Origin: Clostridia bacterium
GTDB lineage: Bacteria; Bacillota; Clostridia; Oscillospirales; Acutalibacteraceae
Length of the DNA: 64,000 bases
Assembly (NCBI GenBank): GCA_017502085.1
Contig: JAFVVQ010000059.1
Location: forward strand, 59,204-123,203
Direction of reading: 5' to 3'
How positions within the stretch are numbered: the first letter of the stretch is position 1; each line of letters opens with the position of its first letter. Shown here piece by piece: positions 50,925 to 58,931 of the stretch. The notes below the pieces were generated by a model. The model saw only the letters and a list, made by a program, of their open reading frames with translations, had not been told where the DNA came from and made no database searches. Both the position numbers and the translations under genes were made by a program.

Positions 50925-52177
50925 AGCTTTAACACCTGCTCCAAATCTGAAAAGTCCTTGAGACTTTTGTAATATGCCGATGCAATATCGGCAGCATCAG
51001 GCTCGTCCGAGCCGACGAGGATGTTATGTTTTATACCTGCGTTTATACCCGCAAGCAAATCACTGTGTCGGTTGCCGACAGTGAATGAATTTTCCGTATC
51101 AATTTCAATACCGATCTGTGAAAAATCGGCAATCGCTCCGAGAATCATCCCCGCTTCGGGTTTGCGGCACTGACAACTGCATCTGTATTCCTCAATAACC
51201 GCCTGAGGATGATGGGGGCAGTAATAATATCCGTCAAGAACAACGGAATGCTTTTCGCAAAGCAGAGAATCGATATGTCTGTGGAGAATATCGACGTCAA
51301 CAGGCTTATAAAGATTCTTCGCAATCCCCGCCTGATTAGTAATAACCGTTACAAGGTATCCGTTTTTCTTCAGATACGCAACAGCTTCATCCGCACCGTC
51401 AATAAAACGGAAATCACCGACACGGTAAAGGTGATGAGTATCCACGTTAAGTGTGCCGTCTCTGTCGAGAAAAACAGCACGTCTTTTTCTTTTTGATTTC
51501 AGCATCTCCGCCTCGGAATCGGCTCTTGCGAACTCTTCAGGGATACCGATATCAATAAAATATGCATCACTTTCAAACACCCTTACGGGCAGAATGAGAG
51601 TTTCAAGCACCTGCTTTTCAAATGAGAATTTTTCCGTATCAATAAAATCAAGTGCATTTTTATTTATAAAATAAATACCGCCGTTAATGAGCCCCGCACC
51701 CGACGCTCCTTTTTCACAGAAGCCCGTGAGCATACCGTTTTCAATCTGAAGAAAACCTGAACGCTCAACGTTATTTATCGTTTTTGCCGCCAGAGTAATC
51801 GGATAACCCGACTCTCTGTGGATTTTCTGCATTTCAAAAAGGTCAACGTCATAGAAGGTGTCGCCGTTGATAACAACCGCATACTCCTCTCTGCACATTC
51901 CGAGAGCCTTGCGGATTGCTCCGCCCGTACCGAGAGGCGTATCCTCCCTGCAGTAATCAACAACCATTCCTCTGTGCCTGTTGCCGATTGTATTCTCGAT
52001 TTTTTCAGCCATATAACCCGTTGAGATTACAGCTCTGTGAACACCGTTGACATAAAGATAATCGAGAATATAGTGCAGAAACGGTCTGCCTCCGACAGGT
52101 GCAAGCGGCTTTGGCAAATCACTCACACAACCGCTCAGCCTTGTACCGAATCCACCCGCAAGAATAATAGCTTCCAT
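50921..52177 (-). CDS. Fused heptose-1-phosphate guanylyltransferase (HddC) and heptose bisphosphatase (GmhB)
   Basis: A 418-residue two-domain enzyme. Residues 1-~230 are a sugar nucleotidyltransferase (AIILAGGFGTRLSG, LPKPLAPVGGRPFL, VINGDTFYDVD) like HddC. Residues ~235-415 are a HAD phosphatase like GmhB: AVFLDRDGTLNVD, VITNQAGIAK, and zinc ligands in CPHHP and CSCQCRKP. GmhB removes the 7-phosphate of heptose-1,7-bisphosphate and HddC then makes GDP-heptose, so the fusion joins consecutive steps. Starts in a TAATG overlap with the cupin gene. The nucleotide (GDP rather than ADP) is inferred from the HddA-type kinase nearby; a different hexose cannot be ruled out for the first domain. Confidence 0.85.
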   Translation of the reverse strand: MEAIILAGGFGTRLSGCVSDLPKPLAPVGGRPFLHYILDYLYVNGVHRAVISTGYMAEKIENTIGNRHRGMVVDYCREDTPLGTGGAIRKALGMCREEYAVVINGDTFYDVDLFEMQKIHRESGYPITLAAKTINNVERSGFLQIENGMLTGFCEKGASGAGLINGGIYFINKNALDFIDTEKFSFEKQVLETLILPVRVFESDAYFIDIGIPEEFARADSEAEMLKSKRKRRAVFLDRDGTLNVDTHHLYRVGDFRFIDGADEAVAYLKKNGYLVTVITNQAGIAKNLYKPVDVDILHRHIDSLLCEKHSVVLDGYYYCPHHPQAVIEEYRCSCQCRKPEAGMILGAIADFSQIGIEIDTENSFTVGNRHSDLLAGINAGIKHNILVGSDEPDAADIASAYYKSLKDFSDLEQVLKL

Positions 52178-52542
52178 TATCCGTTATCCTCCGCAATGAT
52201 GTCCTTCGTGCCGTCGGGAAGTTCCACTCCCCTGTCATAAAACGCAACGAGAACGGAATCCTCTTCGTAATCGAAGGTGTGAACAACCATCGGCTCTATG
52301 ATGAACATATCACCTTTGACAAAACGGAAAGTCTCTTTTCTGTCGCCGAGCTTTGCCTCAACCCTGAAAGCCCCTTCAACAACGTAGAAGCCCTCCCTGT
52401 TGAGAGCGTGATAATGTCTGCCCCGCTCGACTCCCGCCCTGGAGGTCACGACGTTAATCTGTCTGTATCCCTCCCTGACAAGCTGAACGAGACTGCCTCT
52501 TTCGTCTTCAAAAACAAAGTCGGGTCTGAGAATCTTAATCAT
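52177..52542 (-). CDS. Cupin protein, WxcM/FdtA-like sugar isomerase or epimerase
   Basis: A 121-residue single-domain cupin: FEDERGSLVQLVREGYRQIN, RGRHYHALNREGFYVVEGAF, GDMFIIEPMVVHTFDYEED. The histidines of RGRHYH and VVHTF sit on the expected strands. It resembles the sugar 3,4-ketoisomerase and WxcM-like C-terminal group that act on nucleotide-linked keto-sugars. Start MIKILRPDF at 52542 lies 10 bp after the kinase stop; the ribosome binding site is weak, so coupling is likely. It may alter GDP-heptose or a derivative. A regulatory cupin is the alternative. Confidence 0.75.
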   Translation of the reverse strand: MIKILRPDFVFEDERGSLVQLVREGYRQINVVTSRAGVERGRHYHALNREGFYVVEGAFRVEAKLGDRKETFRFVKGDMFIIEPMVVHTFDYEEDSVLVAFYDRGVELPDGTKDIIAEDNG

Positions 52543-52552
52543 ATACGCACCG

Positions 52553-53530
52553 TCAGTCTTTACAAATAATCTGTGTACCGTCGTTTTCAAATCGGAAACT
52601 TACTTCATACATATCCGAAAGTGCCGAGCGTACACTTGAATGATATTCCTCGGGTACATAGAACAGAAGACATCCGCCTCCGCCCGCTCCGAGAAGTTTG
52701 CCGCCCAAAGCACCTGCATCCACCGCCATCTTATAGCGGGAATCTATATAATCCGACGAAATTCTGCTGTTGATACTCCTCTTGAGAAGCCACGTTTCAT
52801 TGAGCAATCTTCCGAAACTGTCGAGCGAAGCGGAGGGATCAACAAGTATTTTCTCGGCAATTTCCACCATTTTGAGCATCTCGAGAAGCTCTGCGGTTTT
52901 TCCGTACATTGCCGCCTTTGTTGTTTTCTGAATTTCAAACGAAAATCTCGAAAGTCCCGTAAAAAACATCAGCAGATTATTATTGAGCTTCTGCTTTCTT
53001 TCTTCCGAGATATCAACGGGAGAAACGGTATACCCGTTTTCGCTGAAATCAATTCTGTTAAAGCCGCCGAAAGCCGCGGCAATCTGATCCTGAACACCGC
53101 CATCCTCCGCACAGAGAGTGCGTTCGAGATAAATAGCATCATCGGCAAGCTCTCTCTTTGTTTTGGTTATACCCTGCATTGTGTAAAGTGCATTAAGCAT
53201 ACCGACAGAAAAAGAACTGCTCGTACCGAGACCCGTTTTTGAGGGTAGGTCGGCATCGTAATTAAGTGCAATTCTTTCAAGTCCAAGCCACTTCATCGCG
53301 TTGCGGATTGCGGGATGCCTGATTTCATCGACCGAATTAACCTTTTCAATCTGTGCATAGGAAAGTACGGTTTTGAAATCAAAAACATCGGGAATCTCCC
53401 TGACGTTGACGTGGCAGTATTTATCAAAGGTTGTCGAAATAACCGCCCCGCCGTATTCGCGGTAAAACTCAGGGAAATCCGTACCGCCGCCGAAAAACGA
53501 CATTCTGACGGGAGTTTTGGAAATAATCAT
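52553..53530 (-). CDS. hddA: GHMP kinase, D-glycero-D-manno-heptose-7-phosphate 1-kinase-like
   Basis: A 325-residue GHMP kinase with PVRMSFFGGGTDFPEFY at the start, the ATP loop LPSKTGLGTSSSFSVGML (~95-112), QDQIAAAFGGFN and the C-terminal GGKLLGAGGGGCLLF. The FGGGTDFP opening is characteristic of the HddA and related fucokinase-like group; HddA phosphorylates heptose-7-phosphate at C1 in the GDP-heptose route. The neighbouring GmhB and HddC domains support this. The isomerase GmhA is not in the window and would have to come from elsewhere. Confidence 0.85.
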   Translation of the reverse strand: MIISKTPVRMSFFGGGTDFPEFYREYGGAVISTTFDKYCHVNVREIPDVFDFKTVLSYAQIEKVNSVDEIRHPAIRNAMKWLGLERIALNYDADLPSKTGLGTSSSFSVGMLNALYTMQGITKTKRELADDAIYLERTLCAEDGGVQDQIAAAFGGFNRIDFSENGYTVSPVDISEERKQKLNNNLLMFFTGLSRFSFEIQKTTKAAMYGKTAELLEMLKMVEIAEKILVDPSASLDSFGRLLNETWLLKRSINSRISSDYIDSRYKMAVDAGALGGKLLGAGGGGCLLFYVPEEYHSSVRSALSDMYEVSFRFENDGTQIICKD

Positions 53531-53566
53531 TCAACCACCTGAATTCTTCTGTACATCTTTTTCTTG

Positions 53567-54640
53567 TTACAGATTGAACTGAGTTGCGGAAGAGAAAATT
53601 TTGCTTACGGAAACAAATTCCATTGTAAACGAAACAAACCAGACAAGTGAAACAACAGCCACAGCGGGATATTTCTTCACGAATTCGCCAAGTGAATTAA
53701 TCGCGATAACAACACTCTTGTCACCCTTAACTTCAAGCGCAAGAAGAACCGCAAGAGGAATAAGATTGAAGCCTGCAATACCGCCCTTACCGACACACAT
53801 CGCCGATGCGAAAACGGATAACACATACGGAATTACAAGCAAAGCAATGATAGCTCCCTTTTCCTTGCCCGAGGTTTTCTTTTCGCTGTAATCGGATTTA
53901 TGCTTTATCACGCTGACGATAACAAAAATCACAATCGCAACAACGGGAAGCGATGCAACAACCGCTTCCGACAGTTTTGAAAACATTTTATATAAAACCA
54001 TACCGTCGGTCAATTTGGCAAAGCTGACAGTGTGACACTCATTGCCGCCGTAAACACTGAACATACCGGCAATTTTCATTGAAATTCTTGCATGATCATC
54101 AATCAGCGAAACAATCGCAACCGAAACCGCTGCCGAAGCTGCTGCACTGATAAACGCTGTAACTTTTTCATCCCAAAGCATAATGAGTGTAACGGCTATG
54201 CCAAGAAAAACATAGCTGAATATTGCACAGGGCATCAGAAACGAGACCAACGCCGCCGAAACAACCGACACCACCGCAATAACTGATTTTTTGCTGACCG
54301 AAAAACATACTGTCATCCACGCAACCGTAATAACAGAGGCAAGTACGTGGAATGCACTGCTGATTGTTGTAACAAAAAACGGATCGGCAACAAGCAGAAT
54401 CACAAGTATCTTTGAGCCGAGTTTTTCCGACGCCTTCGTAACCATCACAGAAAACAGCACTGAAAGTATAAGTGCACCGATTGCGCTCAACAATTCGCTC
54501 ACACCGAACGAAAATGCTGCATGTTCACCGACGCCGAAAAGTTTTTCATAAAACGGCAGTGTAAGTACCGTTTTCATAAACAGAAGTGCCGCAACGGCAA
54601 TTTGTTCAGCCCTTACCGGGCATTTTGAATTTATCTTCAT
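53567..54640 (-). CDS. Polytopic membrane protein of the glycan locus, function unknown
   Basis: A 357-residue protein with about nine to ten hydrophobic segments and short loops. I do not recognise it. There is one longer loop near residues 175-215 (IDDHARISMKIAGMFSVYGG then ECHTVSFAKLTDG) and a basic stretch KHKSDYSEKKTSGKEKG that should face the cytosol. Start ATG 54640 has GAGGGAT just upstream. It follows the other membrane protein of the run by 27 bp. A GT-C glycosyltransferase, polymerase or flippase-like role would fit the operon, but no motif proves it. Confidence 0.65.
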   Translation of the reverse strand: MKINSKCPVRAEQIAVAALLFMKTVLTLPFYEKLFGVGEHAAFSFGVSELLSAIGALILSVLFSVMVTKASEKLGSKILVILLVADPFFVTTISSAFHVLASVITVAWMTVCFSVSKKSVIAVVSVVSAALVSFLMPCAIFSYVFLGIAVTLIMLWDEKVTAFISAAASAAVSVAIVSLIDDHARISMKIAGMFSVYGGNECHTVSFAKLTDGMVLYKMFSKLSEAVVASLPVVAIVIFVIVSVIKHKSDYSEKKTSGKEKGAIIALLVIPYVLSVFASAMCVGKGGIAGFNLIPLAVLLALEVKGDKSVVIAINSLGEFVKKYPAVAVVSLVWFVSFTMEFVSVSKIFSSATQFNL

Positions 54641-54667
54641 GATATCCCTCATTTTTTGGGTATTTGA

Positions 54668-55891
54668 TTAAATGAACATTCCGTTCATAAAAATTGCAAA
54701 ATAGATTACGATACAAGCTGCCACAACAGTATGCGATTTGCAGTAATCTCTGACTCTGCCGATAACCGTCATAACAGATTCATTCTTGGTTGCAACAAAA
54801 TAGAGGATGAGACACGCCTGAACAACGTAGCTGTAGAAGAAAAATCTTGATCCCCATCCTAAAAATATCGGGCAAATTAACGTTACCATTGTTGCAGGGC
54901 AAAGGAAGAAAACAAATTTCTCGAACACATTGCTTTCAACCTTTATAACCTTCACCCAGAAAGCCGTCAGAAGAGCAAGCAATGGAACAGAAAAAGTAAT
55001 TCCGTTGCTCAGAAGTATCGCACCGTGGTTTCCATTAATCACCAAATCTTCAAACATGGCTTTTACCAGAGCAAAATCTTTCTTTTCAAAATATTCAACA
55101 AGCTGCACATTCACCAATGTTTCAATTTTTGAAGGCATCAGAGGCTCACTGTATCGTCTGAAATAAAAATCAAGCAATTCATATTCATCCGCGAATCCGA
55201 GTCTGGAACTTGAACTGACGGAATAAAGCCCAAGCGCAATCATACCGACATATGCAATTGCACATATGATAACGTTCTTTTTTGATGCTCCGCTTTCAAC
55301 ACATTTCTGAAGCAGGATTATCGAAATAAGAAACATCGCACCAAGAAGGAACACGGGATTTACAAGCGTTGCAATAAAGCAGAAAACGGGTGCAAGCCAG
55401 ATTCCGACTTTGAATTGCGAAAAATAGACTGCAAAAAGAGCGAACGCCCAAAAGAATTTATCAACTCTCATCTCTGTGAAAAAACTTCTGAAAGTAAACG
55501 GAGCTATACAGAGAATTGCAACAAAAATCGCCGCCAACTGAAAAGCATCGCGGTCATCTCTCGTTTTGTCGAGTGCACTGCCGAAACAAAGAGTCGCCGC
55601 AATGAGCAGAAGCACCGAACCGATATTAGTTACCAGCATAATGATATCCGGTGTCAGAGTCGGCACAAACCAACTGATAACCTCACCGATGAAGCCCTTC
55701 GAGTTAAAACCGTGGTCGTAAGTAAAAAGATATTGTAATTCATAATACCCTCTTGAAAGCTCGACCTTATCCGCAGCTATGATATAAATCAAATATGCTG
55801 CAAGCACCGTAAACGGTGCAAGATAGCAGAAAAGCTTCGAACGGAAAAAGCTTTCTTTATTCAGGGTTAAGTTGCTTTGATTGTTTTTCAA
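54668..55891 (-). CDS. Polytopic membrane protein, possible glycan polymerase or GT-C enzyme
   Basis: A 407-residue protein with about ten membrane spans. It is first in the ten-gene minus-strand run. A conserved-looking extracellular loop (YELQYLFTYDHGFNSKGFIG, residues ~52-71) carries Asp and His, and a second large loop lies around residues 220-290 (FYFRRYSEPLMPSKIETL). That plan is like Wzy/EpsG-type polymerases and GT-C enzymes, but I see no diagnostic motif. Start is TTG 55891, eight bases after GGAGGTG. It has its own promoter at 55963-55991. Confidence 0.65.
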   Translation of the reverse strand: MKNNQSNLTLNKESFFRSKLFCYLAPFTVLAAYLIYIIAADKVELSRGYYELQYLFTYDHGFNSKGFIGEVISWFVPTLTPDIIMLVTNIGSVLLLIAATLCFGSALDKTRDDRDAFQLAAIFVAILCIAPFTFRSFFTEMRVDKFFWAFALFAVYFSQFKVGIWLAPVFCFIATLVNPVFLLGAMFLISIILLQKCVESGASKKNVIICAIAYVGMIALGLYSVSSSSRLGFADEYELLDFYFRRYSEPLMPSKIETLVNVQLVEYFEKKDFALVKAMFEDLVINGNHGAILLSNGITFSVPLLALLTAFWVKVIKVESNVFEKFVFFLCPATMVTLICPIFLGWGSRFFFYSYVVQACLILYFVATKNESVMTVIGRVRDYCKSHTVVAACIVIYFAIFMNGMFI

Positions 55892-55962
55892 AAAACAAGC
55901 ACCTCCGAAATGTGTTATGACAAACTCAGAAAAGAGCCTTCTTCCACTTATATTATCGTTTT

Positions 55963-55991
55963 ATTATATCAAAAGTAATGCTAAAAGTCCA
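55963..55991 (-). promoter_or_regulatory. Promoter of the heptose-radical SAM operon
   Basis: Minus strand TGGACT (55991-55986), 17-bp spacer, TATAAT (55968-55963) in the extended form TGATATAAT. It is the only good promoter seen before the ten-gene run 55891 to 42331. Confidence 0.7.
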
Positions 55992-56022
55992 TAGCTTTTA
56001 TAAAATATATATATAATAAGTA

Positions 56023-56046
56023 ATGCCTCTCCCGAAGAAGAGGCAT
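56023..56046 (-). terminator. Hairpin after the small membrane protein gene
   Basis: 8-bp stem ATGCCTCT with AGAGGCAT, 8-nt loop. The following minus-strand sequence is TA-rich but has no clean T-run, so termination may be partial. Confidence 0.5.
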
Positions 56047-56073
56047 AATATTCGGACTTTGCCGCAAACTCAA

Positions 56074-56493
56074 TCAATACATCGTTTTTGAAAGCACAAA
56101 ACAAACCCACAGCGCAACAACAAAAAGAGCCTCTGCAGGAATTGCAAGTTTGGTATACGGGCATTTCCAGCCTTTGTCAACACAAAGAAAAATTGTTCTC
56201 GTGACAAATACGGTTGTTGAGAAAAACAGACCGCCGACAAGCGAATAGACCAGTGTGCCGAGTGCGATTGTGAGATAAAGAAGAAAAGCTCCGAGTGCAA
56301 ACGAAATGCCGCCGTAATAGACTCTGATTTCAGTTTTGCCCGCATTGTCAACCGGCTTGATTGAAAAGCTTTCGGCGTTTTTCAGAGGACTGGTCACAAA
56401 CACGATTGCCATACCGAAAAAGTAGAGAACCAGACCGATAACCGCAACGCTTGCAGGAATATTGACTGCGAAAATTTCTTTTAATGCTTCCAT
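56074..56493 (-). CDS. Small four-helix membrane protein, function unknown
   Basis: A 139-residue protein with four membrane spans (VAVIGLVLYFFGMAIVF, YYGGISFALGAFLLYLTIAL, YSLVGGLFFSTTVFVT, LFVVALWVCFV). The layout resembles DUF4345-like small membrane proteins. No catalytic motif is visible. It has a strong ribosome binding site (CGGAGGT) and its own promoter. The hairpin after it and the promoter at 55963 separate it from the glycan operon downstream, so a shared function is not implied. Confidence 0.7.
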   Translation of the reverse strand: MEALKEIFAVNIPASVAVIGLVLYFFGMAIVFVTSPLKNAESFSIKPVDNAGKTEIRVYYGGISFALGAFLLYLTIALGTLVYSLVGGLFFSTTVFVTRTIFLCVDKGWKCPYTKLAIPAEALFVVALWVCFVLSKTMY

Positions 56494-56523
56494 ATTTTAC
56501 CTCCGAAAGTTTTTGTCATAATA

Positions 56524-56552
56524 ATTATAGCATAAACTCTGTAAATAGTCCA
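56524..56552 (-). promoter_or_regulatory. Promoter of the small membrane protein gene
   Basis: Minus strand TGGACT (56552-56547), 17-bp spacer, TATAAT (56529-56524). It has the same -35 variant and spacing as the operon promoter at 55963-55991. Confidence 0.7.
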
Positions 56553-56573
56553 CAAAAAACGTAATATTAAATA

Positions 56574-56602
56574 TTGAAATCCGAAAACTGCTGTGATATA
56601 AT
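56574..56602 (+). promoter_or_regulatory. Promoter of nanE, predicted to give a leaderless mRNA
   Basis: TTGAAA (56574-56579), 17-bp spacer, TATAAT (56597-56602) in the extended form TGATATAAT. The nanE ATG begins only 7 bp after the -10, about where transcription should start. Confidence 0.75.
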
Positions 56603-56608
56603 CGTGTC

Positions 56609-57313
56609 ATGGAAAAATTAACTAACGCTCAGATTCTTGAACAAATCAAGGGCGGACTCATCGTTTCCTGTCAGGCATTATCAACAGAGCCATTATATGA
56701 CAGCTATATTATGAGCAAAATGGCTTATGCCGCATCCCTCGGCGGTGCCGTGGGCATCAGGGCAAATACCGTTGTTGATATTCTTGCCATCAGAGAAAGA
56801 GTCAGCCTGCCGATAATCGGCATCATCAAAGAAGAATACCCCGACAGCGATGTTTACATCACCCCCACAATGAAAGAGGTTGATGCACTCGTCGAAATCG
56901 GCTGCGAAATCATCGCAGTCGATGCCACAAACCGCACCCGTCCGGGCGGAATTTCATTTGAAGAATTCTTTAAGGAAGTACGTGCGAAATATCCTGACCA
57001 GCTCTTTATGGCAGACACAAGCTGCTTTGAAGAGGGAAAACTTGCGCTCGAGCTCGGTTTCGACCTTCTCGGCACAACGATGAGCGGCTATACGCCCTAT
57101 ACCAAAGGCACACCTCTGCCCGATTTCACTCTTATGAGAAGATATAAGGAAGAACTCGGTGCAACGGTAATTGCAGAAGGCGGTATCTGGGTGCCCGAGC
57201 AGCTCGTTGAATCCTTTGCAAACGGTGCTCACGCTGCAGTTGTCGGCACAGCCATCACAAGACCGATGGATATCACCAAGCGTTTCGTAAAAGCGCTGGA
57301 GGAAAGCAAATGA
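56609..57313 (+). CDS. nanE: N-acetylmannosamine-6-phosphate 2-epimerase NanE
   Basis: A 234-residue TIM-barrel enzyme converting ManNAc-6-phosphate to GlcNAc-6-phosphate in sialic acid and ManNAc use. Family marks are GGLIVSCQALSTEPLYD near the start, the KEEYPD block, IIAVDATNRTRPGG, the active-site lysine region GTTMSGYTPYTKG and VIAEGGIWVPEQ. The ATG has no Shine-Dalgarno; the promoter -10 is 6 bp upstream, so the mRNA is predicted to be leaderless. Overlaps the ROK kinase gene by 4 bp. No sialic acid lyase or transporter is in the window. Confidence 0.92.
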   Translation: MEKLTNAQILEQIKGGLIVSCQALSTEPLYDSYIMSKMAYAASLGGAVGIRANTVVDILAIRERVSLPIIGIIKEEYPDSDVYITPTMKEVDALVEIGCEIIAVDATNRTRPGGISFEEFFKEVRAKYPDQLFMADTSCFEEGKLALELGFDLLGTTMSGYTPYTKGTPLPDFTLMRRYKEELGATVIAEGGIWVPEQLVESFANGAHAAVVGTAITRPMDITKRFVKALEESK

Positions 57314-58185
57314 GAATCCTCGTTTTTGACATCGGCGGCACGGAGATAAAATATGCTCTGTGTGATGAAAATTTCACTCTGACCGATAAAAAATCCGTGC
57401 CCACCAACGCTCACGAAGGCGGCAAAAGGATCATTGAAAGAGTTGTCGAAATCGCAAAAACCTTTGACGGTTTTGACCGCATCGGCATTTCAACCGCGGG
57501 TCAGGTCGACAGTGAAAAGGGTATGATTGTCTATGCAACGGACAGCATCCCCGGCTATACGGGTACACAGATAAAACAGCTTGTCGAAAGCGAACTCGGC
57601 GTGCCCTGTGCAGTTGAAAACGACGTCAACTCCGCGGCGCTCGGCGAAGCTCATTTCGGAGCAGCAAAGGGTGAAAGCAATTTCATCTGTCTGACTTACG
57701 GTACGGGCATCGGCGGTGCAATTTTCATTGACGGCAAACTTTTCAAGGGATGCGGATACTCTGCAGGTGAATTCGGCCATTTCATTACTCACGCAAACGG
57801 CAAAAACTGTACTTGCGGCGGTAACGGTTGCTACGAAGCCTATGCATCGTCAGGTGCGCTTGTCAGAGCGGTTATCGAAAAAACAGGCAAAAACCTTAAC
57901 GGCAGAGAAATATTTGCTGAATTTGACAATCCGACAATCCGAGACATAATCGACGGATGGATTGACGAAATCGTCGTCGGTCTCAAAAGTCTCGTTTATA
58001 TCTTCAACCCCTCTCTGATAGTTGCGGGCGGCGGAATTATGAACGAACAGTATATCACCGATGAAATCAACAAGCGTCTTAAGACTCAGCTTATGCAGAG
58101 TTTCCGATGCATCGAGGTCAAAAAAGCAAAAATGGGCAACGATGCCAACCTTCTCGGTGCGGCATATGTTGCGACAAAAGAATAA
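57310..58185 (+). CDS. ROK-family sugar kinase, probable N-acetylmannosamine kinase
   Basis: A 291-residue ROK kinase: LVFDIGGTEIKYALCD (ATP phosphate loop), CAVENDVNSAALGEAHFGA with the catalytic aspartate, GTGIGGAIFIDG, and the zinc-binding CTCGGNGCYEAYAS. EFGHFITH supplies a further metal histidine. The ATGA overlap with nanE argues for ManNAc as substrate (NanK-type), giving the substrate of NanE; glucose or another hexose remains possible because ROK specificity is hard to read from sequence. Confidence 0.85.
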   Translation: MRILVFDIGGTEIKYALCDENFTLTDKKSVPTNAHEGGKRIIERVVEIAKTFDGFDRIGISTAGQVDSEKGMIVYATDSIPGYTGTQIKQLVESELGVPCAVENDVNSAALGEAHFGAAKGESNFICLTYGTGIGGAIFIDGKLFKGCGYSAGEFGHFITHANGKNCTCGGNGCYEAYASSGALVRAVIEKTGKNLNGREIFAEFDNPTIRDIIDGWIDEIVVGLKSLVYIFNPSLIVAGGGIMNEQYITDEINKRLKTQLMQSFRCIEVKKAKMGNDANLLGAAYVATKE

Positions 58186-58190
58186 AACCA

Positions 58191-58229
58191 AAGCGGACTG
58201 CTGTCACAACCCGTCAGCAATCCGCTTTT
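58191..58229 (+). terminator. Terminator of nanE-ROK kinase
   Basis: AAGCGGA (58191-58197) with TCCGCTT (58221-58227), extended inward by TGCTG/CAGCA, then TTC and a T-rich tail. The same stem recurs at 36938-36962. Confidence 0.85.
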
Positions 58230-58231
58230 CT

Positions 58232-58861
58232 TTATTTTATTCTGCCAACGATTCTTCCGTCTTCCGAAACCAACACCGCATAATCTCCGCTCTCGGTGAT
58301 AAACCATACTTTTTGCACCGTTCTTCCGTCAGTGAAATCCGACATTTCCTGTCTGAAATCAAGTATAATTTCATTCGCATAATGCTCGTCTCCGTGAAAA
58401 CTGTCAAAGGCAATCATCAGATTCTCGTCAGAGGCAACGGCTGCATCCCACGATTGAGGAAAATAATACTCTGCGGTCTTTTCCTCCCCCTCTTTCCAGA
58501 CAGAAAGAATTTCGCATTGGACTGTCACAACCGCAACAAAATCACCCTTATCCGTTTCAAAAAAATATCTTTTGCAGGACTTTCCGCCGATATCGCCAAG
58601 CTGAAGAACCTTGTGATTCTTGACAATTGCCCCCTCGAAGCTTTTGCTCATCTTCCTGTAAGCCGTTCGGAGCATAGCGCTTTCATTGTCCGTAGGCATA
58701 AGCGGCACAGAACAAAGTTCTGTCGCCGAATCACTTGCCGACGGTTTGGTTTGCGACGGTGACTCCGTTGAGGAGGGCGACTCCGTTATGTTCGCCTTTT
58801 CACACCCAAAAAGCAAAAGCGCCACAAAAATAACAATAATAATGCAGATGATTTTCTTCAT
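58232..58861 (-). CDS. Lipoprotein of unknown function
   Basis: A 209-residue predicted lipoprotein. A lysine-led hydrophobic signal (MKKIICIIIVIFVALLLFGC) ends in the lipobox LLFGC with the lipidated Cys20. A Ser/Thr/Pro-rich linker follows (~25-48), then a ~160-residue domain with no match I recognise. Start ATG 58861 is preceded by AAAGGGGCGG; an earlier ATG at 58882 would add seven residues. It ends convergently against the nan operon with only 2 bp between terminator and stop codon. Extracellular, membrane-anchored location is well supported; function is not. Confidence 0.75.
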   Translation of the reverse strand: MKKIICIIIVIFVALLLFGCEKANITESPSSTESPSQTKPSASDSATELCSVPLMPTDNESAMLRTAYRKMSKSFEGAIVKNHKVLQLGDIGGKSCKRYFFETDKGDFVAVVTVQCEILSVWKEGEEKTAEYYFPQSWDAAVASDENLMIAFDSFHGDEHYANEIILDFRQEMSDFTDGRTVQKVWFITESGDYAVLVSEDGRIVGRIK

Positions 58862-58900
58862 ATCAACCGCCCCTTTCATCATTTATTCGCTCCAAAAGAA

Positions 58901-58926
58901 AAAAGCACTCCCGCAGAAGTGCTTTT
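58901..58926 (-). terminator. Terminator after the metallophosphoesterase gene
   Basis: 9-bp stem AAAAGCACT with AGTGCTTTT, 8-nt loop. On the minus strand the T-rich stem arm is followed by TTCTTTT. Confidence 0.75.
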
Positions 58927-58931
58927 GAAAA

